Position numbers and translations under genes: made by a program
Shown: piece after piece, positions 1 through 10,200 of the stretch
Numbering within the stretch: the stretch's first letter is position 1
Layout: each line of letters begins with the position of its first letter
The notes under the pieces: model-generated
The model's input: only the letters and a program-made list of their open reading frames with translations
Told to the model about the DNA's origin: nothing
Databases searched by the model: none
DNA from: Agapetus fuscipes
Taxonomy: Eukaryota > Arthropoda > Insecta > Trichoptera > Glossosomatidae
Direction of reading: 5' to 3'
Length of the DNA: 64,000 nt
Assembly: GCA_951799405.1 (NCBI GenBank)
Contig: OX637339.1
Location: forward strand, 186,001-250,000

Positions 1-36
1 CTCAGATTCTGGAAGTTCTTCCAGTTTCCCACATAG

Positions 37-240
37 AAGGGTGTGCTGGTAGATTCTGCTTCTGGTTGGAGGGTTTACTCCAGGGTTGAAGCGGACGAAG
101 CCGCCGTTGAGACATGGCACGTTGAGGCGCTCCAAGGTGATAAGAAGGCCATGACGGTGACCAGGAGTGGATGGGAAGAACACCTGGCAGTCTCCTTGAT
201 TGGGCAAGTGAGGAAGATCAGAAGAACCGAGGCGGCCTGA
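37..240 (+). CDS. candidate terminal exon, unknown protein
   Basis: A pyrimidine-rich tract ending in CACATAG at 28-36 looks like a 3' splice site. It is followed by an open frame of 67 codons ending in TGA at 238-240. Its GC-rich codon choice (GCGGACGAAGCCGCC) stands out from the AT-rich surroundings. The peptide is acidic, then basic, and ends RKIRRTEAA. I recognise no family. A candidate poly-A signal AATAAA lies at 489-494. The reading rests only on the acceptor and base composition; it could equally be a decayed mobile-element fragment. Confidence 0.25.
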   Translation, partial: KGVLVDSASGWRVYSRVEADEAAVETWHVEALQGDKKAMTVTRSGWEEHLAVSLIGQVRKIRRTEAA

Positions 241-517
241 GGATTTCTTTAGGGAGAGCTGACAATCTGAAAGAAAAGCAAAGTGAAATGAAATAAGTTT
301 GCTTTACAGGAATGAATCTTTTGAATTTTCATACTGATGGAAAATATGAAATAAGCTTACAGGAATAATTTTCAGGCTTAAAATAATATTGAGGCTTCCC
401 TTTTTGAAACGTAAGTCTTTAATTATCAAGTAAACTGCTTATAAAGGGAATTTTATTTCTGATAATTAACCGTGACAAGTGAATTATTAATAAATCATAT
501 TCCATATATAATTTTCA
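241..517. other. AT-rich sequence, possible 3' UTR
   Basis: AT-rich with no repeat that I recognise. AATAAA at 489-494 could end a transcript from the candidate exon upstream. Confidence 0.2.
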
Positions 518-955
518 GGAAATGATGATGATGATGATGATGATGGATGATTTCTTTCCTGTGGCGCCATTTAATGGTCCAGGACCATCTCAAGGGCGCC
601 ATGGCTTCTCGAGAAAAGTAGTGTCTTCAGTTCCTTTCTGAAGGTGGTGGTAGGCTGGTTCGCGCGAACGCCGATGGGTAAATTGTTCCAGGCCACCGGC
701 CCGGCCACCGCAAAGCTTCTGTCTGCAAAGTTTGATGTGTTTGCTCTATTGGGCACTATAACCTTGTTGACAGCAGTAAGGGCAGAGCGTAGTGGTCTTT
801 TTGAAGTCCCATCGACAGAGCATAGCTCAGCGAGACATGGGGGTGCAGTGCCGTTCAGGGCCCTATGCACAGTGAGACACAACTTAAATTCCACCCTCTC
901 TCGGACCCTCAGCCAGTGCAGTTCTCTCAGCAGTGGCGAAATATGACAGCTCTTT
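518..955 (-). mobile_element. L2/CR1-like LINE 3' end with (ATG)n tail
   Basis: Minus-strand peptide at 571-894 carries the typical C-terminal signature of L2/CR1 reverse transcriptases: FADRSFAVAGPVAWNNLP, then a basic FRKELKTLLFSR end. The 3' end runs into a trinucleotide microsatellite at 520-546, the usual way these LINEs end. The catalytic part of the RT is missing (5' truncation). Confidence 0.8.
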
Positions 956-1019
956 CCCTGTCGAAAAATTGCCCTGATGTTGTTTTTATATAGTTAAATT
1001 TTAATTTTTATAAATTCAT

Positions 1020-1255
1020 TGACTTACAGGCTGGTATGAGGCTGACCCTATAAAATGGTGCACTTTTCCAATGTCACTCCTGTTTCAGGGAACGTCGGAA
1101 AAGTTTCCGGGCTTTAATTCATTTACGATTTTGATTTTAATTTCAAAGTACACATCCAGTAATTGCAAATGCGAACTTACACGTGTCTGATTGTGGGCAT
1201 GCACTTAAAACGAATTAAATATGTTATTAATATATCTTTGCAACATAGTTTTTTT
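1020..1255 (+). mobile_element. element C copy
   Basis: Starts GACTTACAGGCTGGTATGAGG and ends TCTTTGCAAC. Diverged, with a short unique stretch replacing the centre. Confidence 0.7.
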
Positions 1256-1900
1256 TTAAATATTTCTCTAAAATACATTGTTGAATTTTCATGAGAATGC
1301 AAAAATGTTTCTTTTAAATAGATATTTAGATAATTTATCGATCTCAAAGAAGCTATCAAATTACCTTCATAATTTATTTGAAAAAAAAAAATAGTTCCCT
1401 ACACGTGTAAATTTTGTGTCATCCATTTCCATTCAATTTTTTCTCTCCGCCATTTTCCCATCAACTTGGAATGAAATTTATAGTGTTGTGACTAAATTAC
1501 TCTTTGAAAACCCCCTGGCCTTTATTGCGGCAGATTCTTCACAATTCCTGGGCTTTCACAGTCGGTTACACAAAACCAAGGTCATCAAAACAAAGCCAGG
1601 CATTTTAGCATTTTTCACTTTAAAATGCTTTATTCTGACTTTAAACAATATCCGCTAGAGGTCTCGTCTCTGCGACACTGCCACAAAGGTCCTATGTGGC
1701 ATATTTTCTGTGTTTCCGGATCTCTTTCAGCTTTTTCCTCTGACAAAGCATTACTTTCTGTGTTTCCCGTATGGAGGCAGCGCCTGCTAAAGTTTGTACC
1801 ACTAGTGAATGAGAATTTTACAGAAGCTGATTAACTTCTTTTTTTTTATTACCTGCTTATTTCTGGACTAGCAACAAAAATCATTGGACATAAAAAAAAA
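1256..1900. other. AT-rich sequence, no gene recognised
   Basis: Poly-T and poly-A runs. The open frames at 1416-1658 and 1625-1834 look like chance; no splice sites or domains support them. Confidence 0.3.
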
Positions 1901-2408
1901 AACGCAACTAAGCTACACATATAGTGTAACTTCTTGCCTGCGTTATCCCCGAAGGGGTCGCATGTGGCGCTTCGAGACCTATTTATTTTTACAGGTAAGG
2001 GGTCCGGCCTCACACCAACCACTTTCAGTTGAAGTGGGGGTTTCCCAGCTCCCGGGGGGGCTGGTTCTCATTTCTTGTGAAGGCTGAGTAAACCTTTGAG
2101 ATCGAACCCTTGCTCTCGGCATGGAATGCAATCATTCTACCAATTGAGCTATCGACCTTTTTACGAGCTTGATCGTCGTCGCTACAAAGCGCCAATTCTC
2201 AAACAAGACCCAGTTGCTGTAAGGCTGGATGGACCTTTGGTGACCGGTCATTGGTACAGGTTTTATGAATTTTTCAACCCGGCGAAGAGCAAATTTGAAA
2301 ATATAAATGGTATATTTTTTGTGCTCCGCCGGGAATCGAACCCACAACCTTCCCATTCAGAGTCCGCAGTGTTACCACTGAGCTACGGACCGGTCCGTAG
2401 CTCGTAGG
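1901..2408 (-). mobile_element. A/B composite SINE
   Basis: Minus-strand order is B head (2345-2400), B body, fusion at AAGCTCGTAAAAAGGTCGATAG, A head (about 2095-2155), A body and A tail (1903-1925). Both Pol III-type B boxes are present. The same fusion recurs at about 3.8, 27.9, 40.6, 49.9 and 63.5 kb. Confidence 0.85.
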
Positions 2409-2509
2409 TCCGTACATATATTTTTGAAAAGTTTATTTTGTACATATTTTTGCTGTTGGTTTTCGTATAAGCAAATAAAAAAAATCACTCAACAAGACAT
2501 CTTAAGGTT

Positions 2510-2828
2510 CCTTGTAAAGCTACACATATAATGCAACTTCATGCCGCGCTATCCCCAAAGGCTTCGCATGAAGCGAGTGGAACCTATTTTTCTTTACAGG
2601 TTACGAGGCCGGACTTACGCCAACCACTTCAGTTGAAGTGGGGTTTCCCAGCTCCCTAGGGGGCTGGTGCTCAATTTTTGTGCAGTCTGAGTAAGTCTTG
2701 TCGGTATTTTAATTTGGAATGAAATAAACACCGAAACGGGAAACCATTTCTGACACTCTCGGTGGGATTCGAACCCGAGCTCACGGCATGGAATGCAAGC
2801 ACTCTACTAACTGAGCTATTACCGAACC
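2510..2828 (-). mobile_element. SINE-A copy
   Basis: Near full length: A box and B box at the high-coordinate end (2768-2826), tail at 2512-2540. Head slightly mutated (GGTTCGGTAATAGC). Confidence 0.85.
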
Positions 2829-3084
2829 AATTAACAGTAGCGATCAATTAACGCTCAAGCCACGAAAACGCGTTTTTTTAAATAATTTTTTGTGGTGGCA
2901 ATTCTTAAGTTATATATTTTGTTCAAGCTTTACAATTAAGATAACAAAATAATAAACATGTTTGTTTTTTTTCATGACTGTAACTATTTTGCTAAGATCA
3001 TAAAGTGTAAGAAACAAAAATGGCCTATTTGGCTTTATAACACGCCTTAAGACACTTTTGTTTAACAGAAGCTTCAACACATAA

Positions 3085-3154
3085 AAGCGCCCTTGGGGTG
3101 GCTAGTGCCACTAAACGGCGCTGTTTACAAATTGTCCAATTATTATTATTAAAA
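3085..3154 (+). mobile_element. L2-like LINE 3' terminus
   Basis: GCGCCCTTGG ... CGGCGCTGTTTACAAATTG followed by (ATT)n, matching the 3' ends of the L2-like copies at 18.2 and 34.9 kb. Confidence 0.55.
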
Positions 3155-3500
3155 TTGGGTTTGACCAAAACAAATTATTTCTATGTTCCATAACTTGACT
3201 TAATTTCTGCTCCTACTCTCCACGTCCCACACTTTTGGACTCTCTGGTCTCCAGCATGCCTGAGGCTGCTGAGCAGGCGGTGGGAGGAAACCTCAGCACA
3301 AAGGCCGTGAAGCCATGCAGAAGAATCACGGACCCTCGGCTCATCCAGAAAATATGATCCCGTGAGCCTTCAAAAGAGTCGGTCAAAATTGATAACGATA
3401 TCTGGGAAATTATGACTGCCTTACTGTCCCAAACACACAATGAAAATTTCTGATACCTGAATTCACAAATTATGCTATTAGAACTGATAATAGTTTTACG
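3155..3500. other. unassigned, GC-richer patch
   Basis: A GC-richer island at 3210-3420 within AT-rich DNA. A plus-strand frame starting ATG at 3256 runs 33 codons; no domain recognised. May be a remnant of an unlisted repeat. Confidence 0.2.
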
Positions 3501-3572
3501 AATGTATAGGTTTGTTCTTACGTATTTTTGTAATTGTGTGTCTGGGCGTTTTTGTTGGCTGCGTGTATGTAT
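3500..3572 (-). mobile_element. element F fragment
   Basis: ATGTATAGGTTTGTTCTTACG and GTTGGCTGCGTGTATGTAT resemble the F copy at 48.6 kb. Truncated where the next SINE begins. Confidence 0.4.
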
Positions 3573-4060
3573 AGACCGGTCCGTAGTTCAGTGGTATCAC
3601 TTCTGACTCTGAATGGGAAGGTTGTGGGTTCGAGTCCCGGCGGAGCACAAAAAATATACCATTTATATTTTCAAATTTGCTCTTCGCTGGGTTGAAAAAT
3701 TCATAAAAGCAATGACCGCGGTCACCAAAGGTCCATCCAGCCTTACAGCAACTGGGTCTTGCTTGAGAATTGGTGCTTTGTAGCGACGACGATCAAGCTC
3801 GTAAAAAAGGTCGATAGCTCATTTGGTAGAATGCCGAGAGCAAGGGTTCGATCTCAAAGGTTTACTCAGCCTTCACAAGAAATGAGAACCAGCCCCCCCG
3901 GGAGCTGGGACACCCCCACTTCAATTGAAAGTGGTTGGTGTGAGGCCGGCCGCCTTACCTGTAAAAATAAATAGGTCCCGAAGCGCCACATGCTACCACT
4001 TCGGGGATAACGCAGGCAAGAAGTTACATTATATGTGTAGCTTAGTTGCTTTTTTTTTAT
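3573..4060 (+). mobile_element. A/B composite SINE
   Basis: B head at 3575-3640 with B box GGTTCGAGTCCC, B body to the fusion (CTCGTAAAAAAGGTCGATAG at about 3798), A head with a shortened anticodon region, A body, and tail TGTGTAGCTTAGTTGC at 4034. Confidence 0.85.
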
Positions 4061-4174
4061 GTGTGTGTGGACATGGGTGTTCGATATTTTGTACCTTGTA
4101 CTTCTCGTACTCTCTGTGTCCATTCGAGAGGCGTCTTGTGTGATCGGGAACACGTGAGAATAGGCCACACCCTC

Positions 4175-4236
4175 AGTGGGGGTCAAAACCTTGCTCTCGG
4201 CATGGAATGTAAGCATTCTACCGATATTAGCGTTCA
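4175..4236 (-). mobile_element. SINE-A head fragment
   Basis: CTCTCGGCATGGAATGTAAGC and ACCCTCAGTGGG match the reverse-complement SINE-A head; truncated at both ends. Confidence 0.55.
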
Positions 4237-4239
4237 ATA

Positions 4240-4798
4240 AACGTTAAACGAAGTAAATAACATATTAAAGGTTTTCGATCGACAAAGTTAGGAAGGAGGT
4301 CTCTTTGAAATGTTGCACAGTCCCTATACAACGGACTTCCGATAAAAATAAAGAAGGCTTTGAAAAAGCAGGCATATTTCTTAGAGTCTTTTTACAATGT
4401 TGCTATACCAGTGAGATGATTTTGTTTTATTTTGGGTATGAGCTGCTAATTCTCTTCTGTCTTTGTTTGTTTCAGTATTTTTTTTTTTAGTTTTTTTTTT
4501 TAAATTACATGTTGTATGGCTAGTTTGAAATATTGTTCAGTGTATAAAACAAGAGTCCCAAATAAGGTTTTGTATAACTCCTGCGAAATATAATTTGTTA
4601 AAAGAAACCTTAACTTATAACTTATTAAATATATTTTTTTTCAATAAATAAAAAATAAAAAAAATTCAAAGAATATTTGTTCAGAAGTGCCATTTACCTT
4701 GTCTCAGCTGAAATATGTAGATGACTTGATACACCACGGCATCCCCAATGGCTCGGTATCGTAATCTGGAAAATAAGATAAGATAAGAAAATAAGAAC
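4240..4798. other. AT-rich sequence, no feature recognised
   Basis: Long homopolymer runs of A or T; no repeat family or splice pattern recognised. Confidence 0.3.
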
Positions 4799-5215
4799 TT
4801 CCTTGACTTATAGGTTGGTATGCGGCTGACCACCTATACTGTAGAAAATGGGTCACCTTGCCAATGTCACCCCTGTTTCAGGGAAGGTCGGCAAGAGTTG
4901 CAGGGCTTATGTTCATTTCAGATTGGGTTTTTATATTGTAGGTCCACATGCGGCATGTGTTAGCGCGAAATTATGCGTGTCTGCTTGTGGGAAGTATTTA
5001 ATATGAATCTCAAATGAGATCAATGTTGAAGCCGACGCCGAAGTTCTGGGAGTGAGGGGACCATGGAGGGAAGCAGCACAAGACAGAGAGTCCTGGAGGA
5101 TTGTGGTGCGGGAGGCCCTGAGCCTTCAAGGCTTATGAGACGAAGAAAGTAAAGTAAAAGTAAAGTAAATGAGATATATCTTTGCAACTTAGATTTAGAT
5201 TAAGATAACAAATAA
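4799..5215 (+). mobile_element. element C copy interrupted by a LINE
   Basis: Left part 4799-5020 runs from CTTCCTTGACTTATAGGTTGG to CTCAAATGAGAT. Right part 5167-5215 resumes with AAATGAGATATATCTTTGC and a TTAGATTTAGATT tail. The gap is a LINE insertion with a 9-bp duplication. Confidence 0.85.
5021..5166 (+). mobile_element. 5'-truncated LINE fragment nested in element C
   Basis: Encodes a short C-terminal-like peptide (VRGPWREAAQDRESW) and ends in an (AAAGT)n-type tail. It is bracketed by AAATGAGAT at 5012-5020 and 5167-5175, a 9-bp target duplication. A related end lies at 29895-29985. Confidence 0.75.
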
Positions 5216-5680
5216 AATGAACAATTAAAATTTAACAGGATCATGTCTACTCTACTAGGCAAACCACTTTGTTTTGGCATTTCTTAGACAGCTTCATCAC
5301 ACAAGCCTCGCTTTCCAAGTGGGTGTACAACTTTACGTTTATAAAATGTGTGTAGACATGAACAGCGCCTCTGGAGAGCGTTTCACCTTCCACACACATT
5401 CATTAGAACGCCGTGGCTGAGTGCACACACTTGTATGAAAAGGTTAAACTTTTACAGCTGCGAACTCTGACCTTTCCTCTCGCTCTAATCCCCGGAGTTT
5501 TTCTTTGTGATCAGTTTATACGGCAAACAACAGGTGACTGGGGCGTTGGGGGTTTTGGGAGGAGTTGGGGGGGAGTTGGGTGGCGCTAGAGGGGGTGAGT
5601 GGGTGGTGGGTGGTATGAAACAAGACGTGGTCTTGAATTACGCTAACAGAGAGACAGTTTAAACTGAGACTGTTTAGATT
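5216..5680. other. unassigned, with G-rich run at 5539-5611
   Basis: Mostly AT-rich, then a plus-strand stretch with at least seven runs of three or more G separated by short spacers, a G-quadruplex-type motif. Confidence 0.6.
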
Positions 5681-5932
5681 AGGTCGGTGTTATTGCCGAG
5701 GAGGCCAAGTGGGCTGATCTTTCTAGTGTGTTTGGAATAGAACAACGTTGGTTCGATCCCCGCCTGGATCATTTGACCATAACTTTAACCCTGGTTTAAC
5801 AGATGTCATTGGGTTATTATTAATTAATAATTCATTAAAATAAACAGTAATGAATTATTATTTGATGATATTGATACCTGTTTCTGGACAGGCAGAATAG
5901 GTTATTGAATTGCATTCCTCTTCACAAATCTA
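5681..5932 (+). mobile_element. SINE-D copy
   Basis: tRNA-like head with GGCCAAGTGGGCTGATC (A box) and GGTTCGATCCCC (B box), then GACCATAACTTTAACCCTGG, an ATTAATTAAT-rich middle and a CATTCCTCTTCACAAATC end. Confidence 0.75.
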
Positions 5933-6720
5933 TTTTTTTTATTAAAAAAAAAAATTGAAATAAAATTCACTATAATTTTAACTATCCGTGTATTAACACT
6001 GTGAAAAATCTTTAGTATTGAAAAGAAAGAATTTAAAAAAAAGTAGAATGAAACAGAGATTTTTTCCCCGTTATTTTTTTATGGAGTTCTACAAAGTTTG
6101 CGCTGAAACATTTAATAAATTTCTAGAAATTAGATTTTTCTTTAAATTTGTATGAAGCAATGCAGTCGGCATTAATCACCTAGGGAAAAATTGTAACGCA
6201 CCCGGCCGCGTGTTCCCATTCCCCGACCTAAAAGGAATGTTTACTCAGACAAGCACACGGAAAAAATTTAATTCATCAAGTAGTTTCAGTTTTTCCATAT
6301 TTACTCAAAAACTATTGACATTATAAAAAAACGGTTTCGATACTACACTAGACAATGTATAGTTCTATAAATAGAATGAAAAAAAATATTTCCAAAACAT
6401 AGCACACACGAGAAAGTAGCTACAGAAGTGAAAAAAACGTATTTTTTTTAAATATTTTTTTGTGGTCGCAATTTTTAAGTTATATATTTTGTTTAAACTT
6501 TATAATTAAGATAAAAAATTAATAAACATGCTTGATTTTTTTCATTACTGTCACTTTTTTGCTAAGACCATAAAGTGTAAGAAACAATAACGGCAGATTT
6601 AGGGTATGATACTTCCGTGTGCATTTCTGAGTGAACATTCCTTTTAGGTCGTGGAATGGGAACACGCCACCCGGCCAGGTTGTTGCTTATACCGGCAAGT
6701 ATAAGCATCTTTTTTGGGCA
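5933..6720. other. AT-rich; contains a short PLE-end-like motif
   Basis: No gene. The string GTGTATTAACACTGTGAAAA at 5989-6008 is shared with the ends of hammerhead-bearing elements at about 11.0 and 51.2 kb. 6440-6570 is a diverged duplicate of 2880-3020 (TTTTTTGTGGT and AAGTTATATATTTTGTT). Confidence 0.4.
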
Positions 6721-6721
6721 T

Positions 6722-6960
6722 TACACTTATTCCTTGACTTATGGGTTGACTACAAGGCTCACCAATTGAACAAAAGTTTGTTTTTGCCAATGTCATCACT
6801 GTTTTGGGCAAGATCACGCAAGAGTTGCATATATTTAATATATAGCATATAGTTATGTATATATTTAAGATTGGTTTTGTATGGTGTTAATTCCATTTGC
6901 GGCACGTTTAAGCGTGAACTTACACGTGTCTGTTTGTGGGCATCCACAAGTGAAAGCACA
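6722..6960 (+). mobile_element. element C copy, diverged
   Basis: CCTTGACTTATGGGTTG ... GCCAATGTCATCACTGTTT ... TGCGGCACGTTTAAGCGTG ... TTGTGGGCATCCAC; the centre has extra TATATA sequence. Confidence 0.6.
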
Positions 6961-6974
6961 CATCCACAAGTGAA

Positions 6975-7258
6975 TTTTAAGTGAAAGGGTTACTCTGAGG
7001 TCAGCTGGGTCATGCGCCAGTCTGTTGGAGCTGCCGAAAAGACAGTCATGCACAGTCTTCGGGAACCGCTCTTTCCGTGTTGCCGGGCCAGTGGCATGGA
7101 ATACTCTCCCAGAGAGGCTGAGAGTCCAGGAAGATGAGACAGCCTTCAGGAAGATGCTCAAAGCATTCCTGTTTTCCCGCTAAAGCCCACATGCGTCTTT
7201 TTAGGGATGTAAATCACAAAAAGGCGCATATGAATCTATTTTATTATTATTATTATTA
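6975..7258 (+). mobile_element. L2/CR1-like LINE 3' end with (ATT)n tail
   Basis: Plus-strand peptide contains FGNRSFRVAGPVAWNTLPER and a FRKMLKAFLFSR end with stop TAA. The 3' region ends in (ATT)n at 7235-7258. Only the last 70 or so codons survive. Confidence 0.75.
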
Positions 7259-7792
7259 TCCATTTAATAGGAATCTCAAATGTTAACATTTATTATAGAT
7301 TATAATTATAGTGTAAAAAGAAAAAAATACTACGTCACTCACTAGGTGTGCTGTTTTCTATTCCATACATATTTTTTTTAACGCGTTCGAGGGGAAGTTA
7401 CGCTTTTTTTTTAAACTCAGGGTAATTCTCAAGTGCTGCCTCTCAAGGGACGAAGATTTGAGTGTTTTTTTTCCTTCACGAATTTGTTTGATCCTGATCC
7501 TGAAAGGCTCTATAATCCCTATCTGTACTCCAAGTACAAAGCAATGCGTGAACTCACCTCGATGGCGTAAATAAATAATAATAAATGTAAGAAAACTAAA
7601 TCACTCAACAGGAGTGCCGTTGTAAATTTCATACATTTTCGGTTAACGCAGTCGAGGGTAGTTTGTTAGAATATTTTATACTACAGGAGGGGATGATATT
7701 TGATATCTCGTCAATTTAATGGATTACTTTCTTTTCTAAAATTGAAAAAAAAGGATCAGAGTATTTTATATCGAATATTTTAACATGTTTAA
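7259..7792. other. AT-rich, unassigned old repeat pieces
   Basis: Two segments (7330-7410, 7595-7670) share TCACTCA, CATACAT and TCGAGGG landmarks with each other and with 51400-51500; probably an unclassified old repeat. Confidence 0.3.
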
Positions 7793-8226
7793 ACGCAACT
7801 AAGCTACACATATAGTATAACTTTTCGCTGCGTTGCACCCGAAGGGTTTCGCATCTGGCGAGTGGAACGTATTTATTTTTATAGGTATGGGGCTGGCCTT
7901 CCGCCAACCACTTTAACTAAAGTAGGGGTAACCCAGCTCATTTTTTGTAAAGCTAATATCGTTGCCTGTATTTTGTTTTAGGTTTTGAAATACACCGAAA
8001 CGGGAAATCATATCCGACACCCTCTGTGGGTTTCGAACCCGAGCTCTCGGCATGGACCTCAAGTGATGACATTTCTTGTGAAGGCTGAGTAAACCTTGCC
8101 GGTATTTTATTTTGGGGTTTGAAATAAACACCGAAACGGGAAATCATTTCTGACACCCTCAGTGGGATTCGAACCCGAGCTTTCGGCATGGAATGCAAGC
8201 ACTCTACCACCTGAGCTATCGACCTG
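7793..8226 (-). mobile_element. SINE-A copy with duplicated head-proximal half
   Basis: A tail at 7800-7825, body, and a first head that breaks off at GCATGGA (8053). A second mid-body plus full head follows (8070-8226), so the head-proximal half occurs twice in the same orientation. Confidence 0.8.
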
Positions 8227-8259
8227 AGCTCGAACCTCTATTAAATAAGATTTGCTTAC

Positions 8260-8944
8260 CTAAAAGTGACATTGCTGGTGGACGCTTCTCCCAATCTTGA
8301 GTCAGAAATCAGCCAACGCAGCTTCGTCTGCTGGCTGTCACTGGGAAACCTCCCGTACACCGTGTGTCCCCTGACCACTTCCTTCTTGGAAGCAGCAGAA
8401 CTGCCTCTTCTGCTGTCCACATAGTATCCAGACAACCTTCCTGAATCTCCAGTGGAGTAAAAGAAACTCTTGCCACTTCTCTTGAACAAAATGTGAGGCT
8501 TGTTCGCAATCACTGCACTATCGTTCAATCTACTGTCACTTCCGTTTAAAAAAACATTAATTTCTATATCGTTCGATCTATTTACATCGTTTCTCGATTC
8601 GTTGCTATCTAATTTAGTCAATTCTACATTTCTACTATCGTTTTTTAGCTTAAATTTAGTCGGTGTATCGTTTTGATTGTTCCAACTTGGTAGATCGTTG
8701 CGTTCTGTGTTGGTTTCTTCGTTTTTTGTTGGTGCCATGGTCGATGTGATGATTTGATCAGCCTGCAAGGTTACAGGACGGTCTGGGTGAGGTGGATTGC
8801 TGAGAGGACGGTCACTCTTCGTGTTCTTGCAGACCAGGTCTCCGGGATTCTGGCTGGAGAAGCCTCCTCTATTTTCGTCTTCCACTGAAGATTCGATGGT
8901 GAAGTCTGCGAGCTGATGGGATGGCAGCAATTGAGTCAGGATAA
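8260..8944 (-). CDS. internal exon, cuticle-like (divergent Rebers-Riddiford) protein
   Basis: This is the clearest host exon. On the minus strand it follows a pyrimidine-rich acceptor (CTTTTGTTGCAG, ending at 8945) and ends at donor AG|GTAAGC (8260/8259). The frame is open for all 685 nt. It starts in phase with a hydrophobic ILTQLLP, possibly the end of a signal peptide encoded upstream. Next comes about 130 residues of Asn/Ser/Asp-rich low-complexity sequence. The last 65 residues (SFFYSTGDSG, VVRGHTVYGRFPSD, LRWLISDSRLG) line up with the chitin-binding R&R pattern (FSYETGDG ... VVRGSYSY.DPDG ... V.Y.AD..G). In known proteins that family binds chitin in the extracellular cuticle. Here the usual YVAD end is replaced, so the assignment is an inference. 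Flanking exons are not identified; the flanks are SINE and AT-rich sequence consistent with introns. Confidence 0.55.
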
Positions 8945-9394
8945 CTGCAACAAAAGAAAAACGTAATTAGAGTTCAGTAAATAAAATAATTGTTACGAAG
9001 CGTGGTTGCGTGGCTTGCTTATGTGTATGTGTCCACATCTGGTATAGTATACTGTGAGTTTGAATGATTCATGTGCTCAGGCACGTATTTGTTGGTATGC
9101 GTAACTATAATTATATGGAACAATACAGAAGTGTGTAGTTCACTAAATAAGGGTCTGGAATATGCGAGAGGTGTCCGTTTAGACGCTATATATTTGGACC
9201 GCCATTGTGTGAGAGACCAAAGTCGATTAAAAAACATTGAGCCGTGAAATCGATAAGCAAGAGATAGAAATCAGTACATTGTAAACCAATATTGTGTACA
9301 ATAAATCTTGAAAAAAATTCAGTTTGACTAAAAGAACCCAACTAAAATCATAACATAACGAATTGAAACAAAACTCTCCTTAAATATTTTGTAC
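8945..9394. other. probable intron, AT-rich
   Basis: Directly upstream of the cuticle-like exon on the minus strand. No recognisable upstream exon or promoter. Confidence 0.4.
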
Positions 9395-9560
9395 TTTTAT
9401 CTTGTCACCATTCCGCTATGGATGGCTAGTACCTCCCCACTTTGCTCTGTCCCTGCACACTTCTTTCATCTCCTCGACATTCATCACTCTTTCCATACAA
9501 GTTCTTCTCTTATTTTCACTCTGTATATACAAGTTATTTGCAATCTCACTTATTTGATTA
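9395..9560 (-). mobile_element. RTE-like LINE 3' fragment
   Basis: Minus-strand match to the C-terminal end seen at 34.2 and 57.8 kb: TTGTCACCATTCCGCTATGG at the 3' side and CTTCTTTCATCTC within; several frame breaks. Confidence 0.55.
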
Positions 9561-9763
9561 CCTCATCATTTAAGATTCTTATTTATTTAATTTATTTATG
9601 CCCACAAACCGACGCGTGTATGATTGCGCTTACGCATGCTGTGCGTGTGTAGGTACTTCCGTAAGCCCTACAACTTTTGTCGTCCTTTCCTGAAACTAAG
9701 TTGGCCCTGACCAAAGTAACAAAAATACCGGATGAGAGGTATGACTCAAAACAAACTATTAAT

Positions 9764-10036
9764 AAGATTAGAATGATTTATTTGGTGAGCGCTGTTTTTG
9801 TGTGTATCACACCTCAAGAGCCCTCTGCGAGCTTGGTCGTCGCTGTATAAAGCGCCAATTCTCAAGCAAGACCCAGTTGTTGTAAGGTTGGATGGACCTT
9901 TCAGTGATCGGTCTTTGGGTAAAGGTTCATGATTTTTTCAACTCAGCGAAGAGCACATTCGAAATATAAATGGTATATTTTTGTGCTCCGCCGGGATCCG
10001 AATCCACAACCTTCCATTTAAGAGTCCGAAGTGTTG
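9764..10036 (-). mobile_element. SINE-B copy
   Basis: Tail side AAGATTAGAATGATTTATTTGG, body GCGCCAATTCTCAAGCAAG, head with GGATCCGAATCCACAACC up to GTGTTGCC. The A box end is lost at the high-coordinate side. Confidence 0.8.
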
Positions 10037-10129
10037 CCAAGGAATTTTTAGTCAAGGAATTACCTTATTTGAAATGGTTTTTTTAAGTAGGTGTCGCGGA
10101 TCAAAGAGTTTTCACATTAAAAAGGTAGG

Positions 10130-10200
10130 AAACACCTGTAATACATTTTGTCGATGGAAATTTTGTCAGGTGGACATTATGTCAGTGGAAGTTTTCCCAC
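10130..10200 (+). repeat. GACATTATGTC-type minisatellite fragment
   Basis: Contains ATTTTGTCGATGGAAATTTT and GTGGACATTATGTCAGTGG, the same units as the arrays flanking the PLE at 36.3-39.6 kb. Again it sits next to PLE sequence. Confidence 0.6.

Noticed and set aside
9981..10200. N-terminal part of the 179-codon frame as protein
   Set aside because: It runs through SINE-B and minisatellite sequence; only the part from about 10201 has PLE-like protein content.
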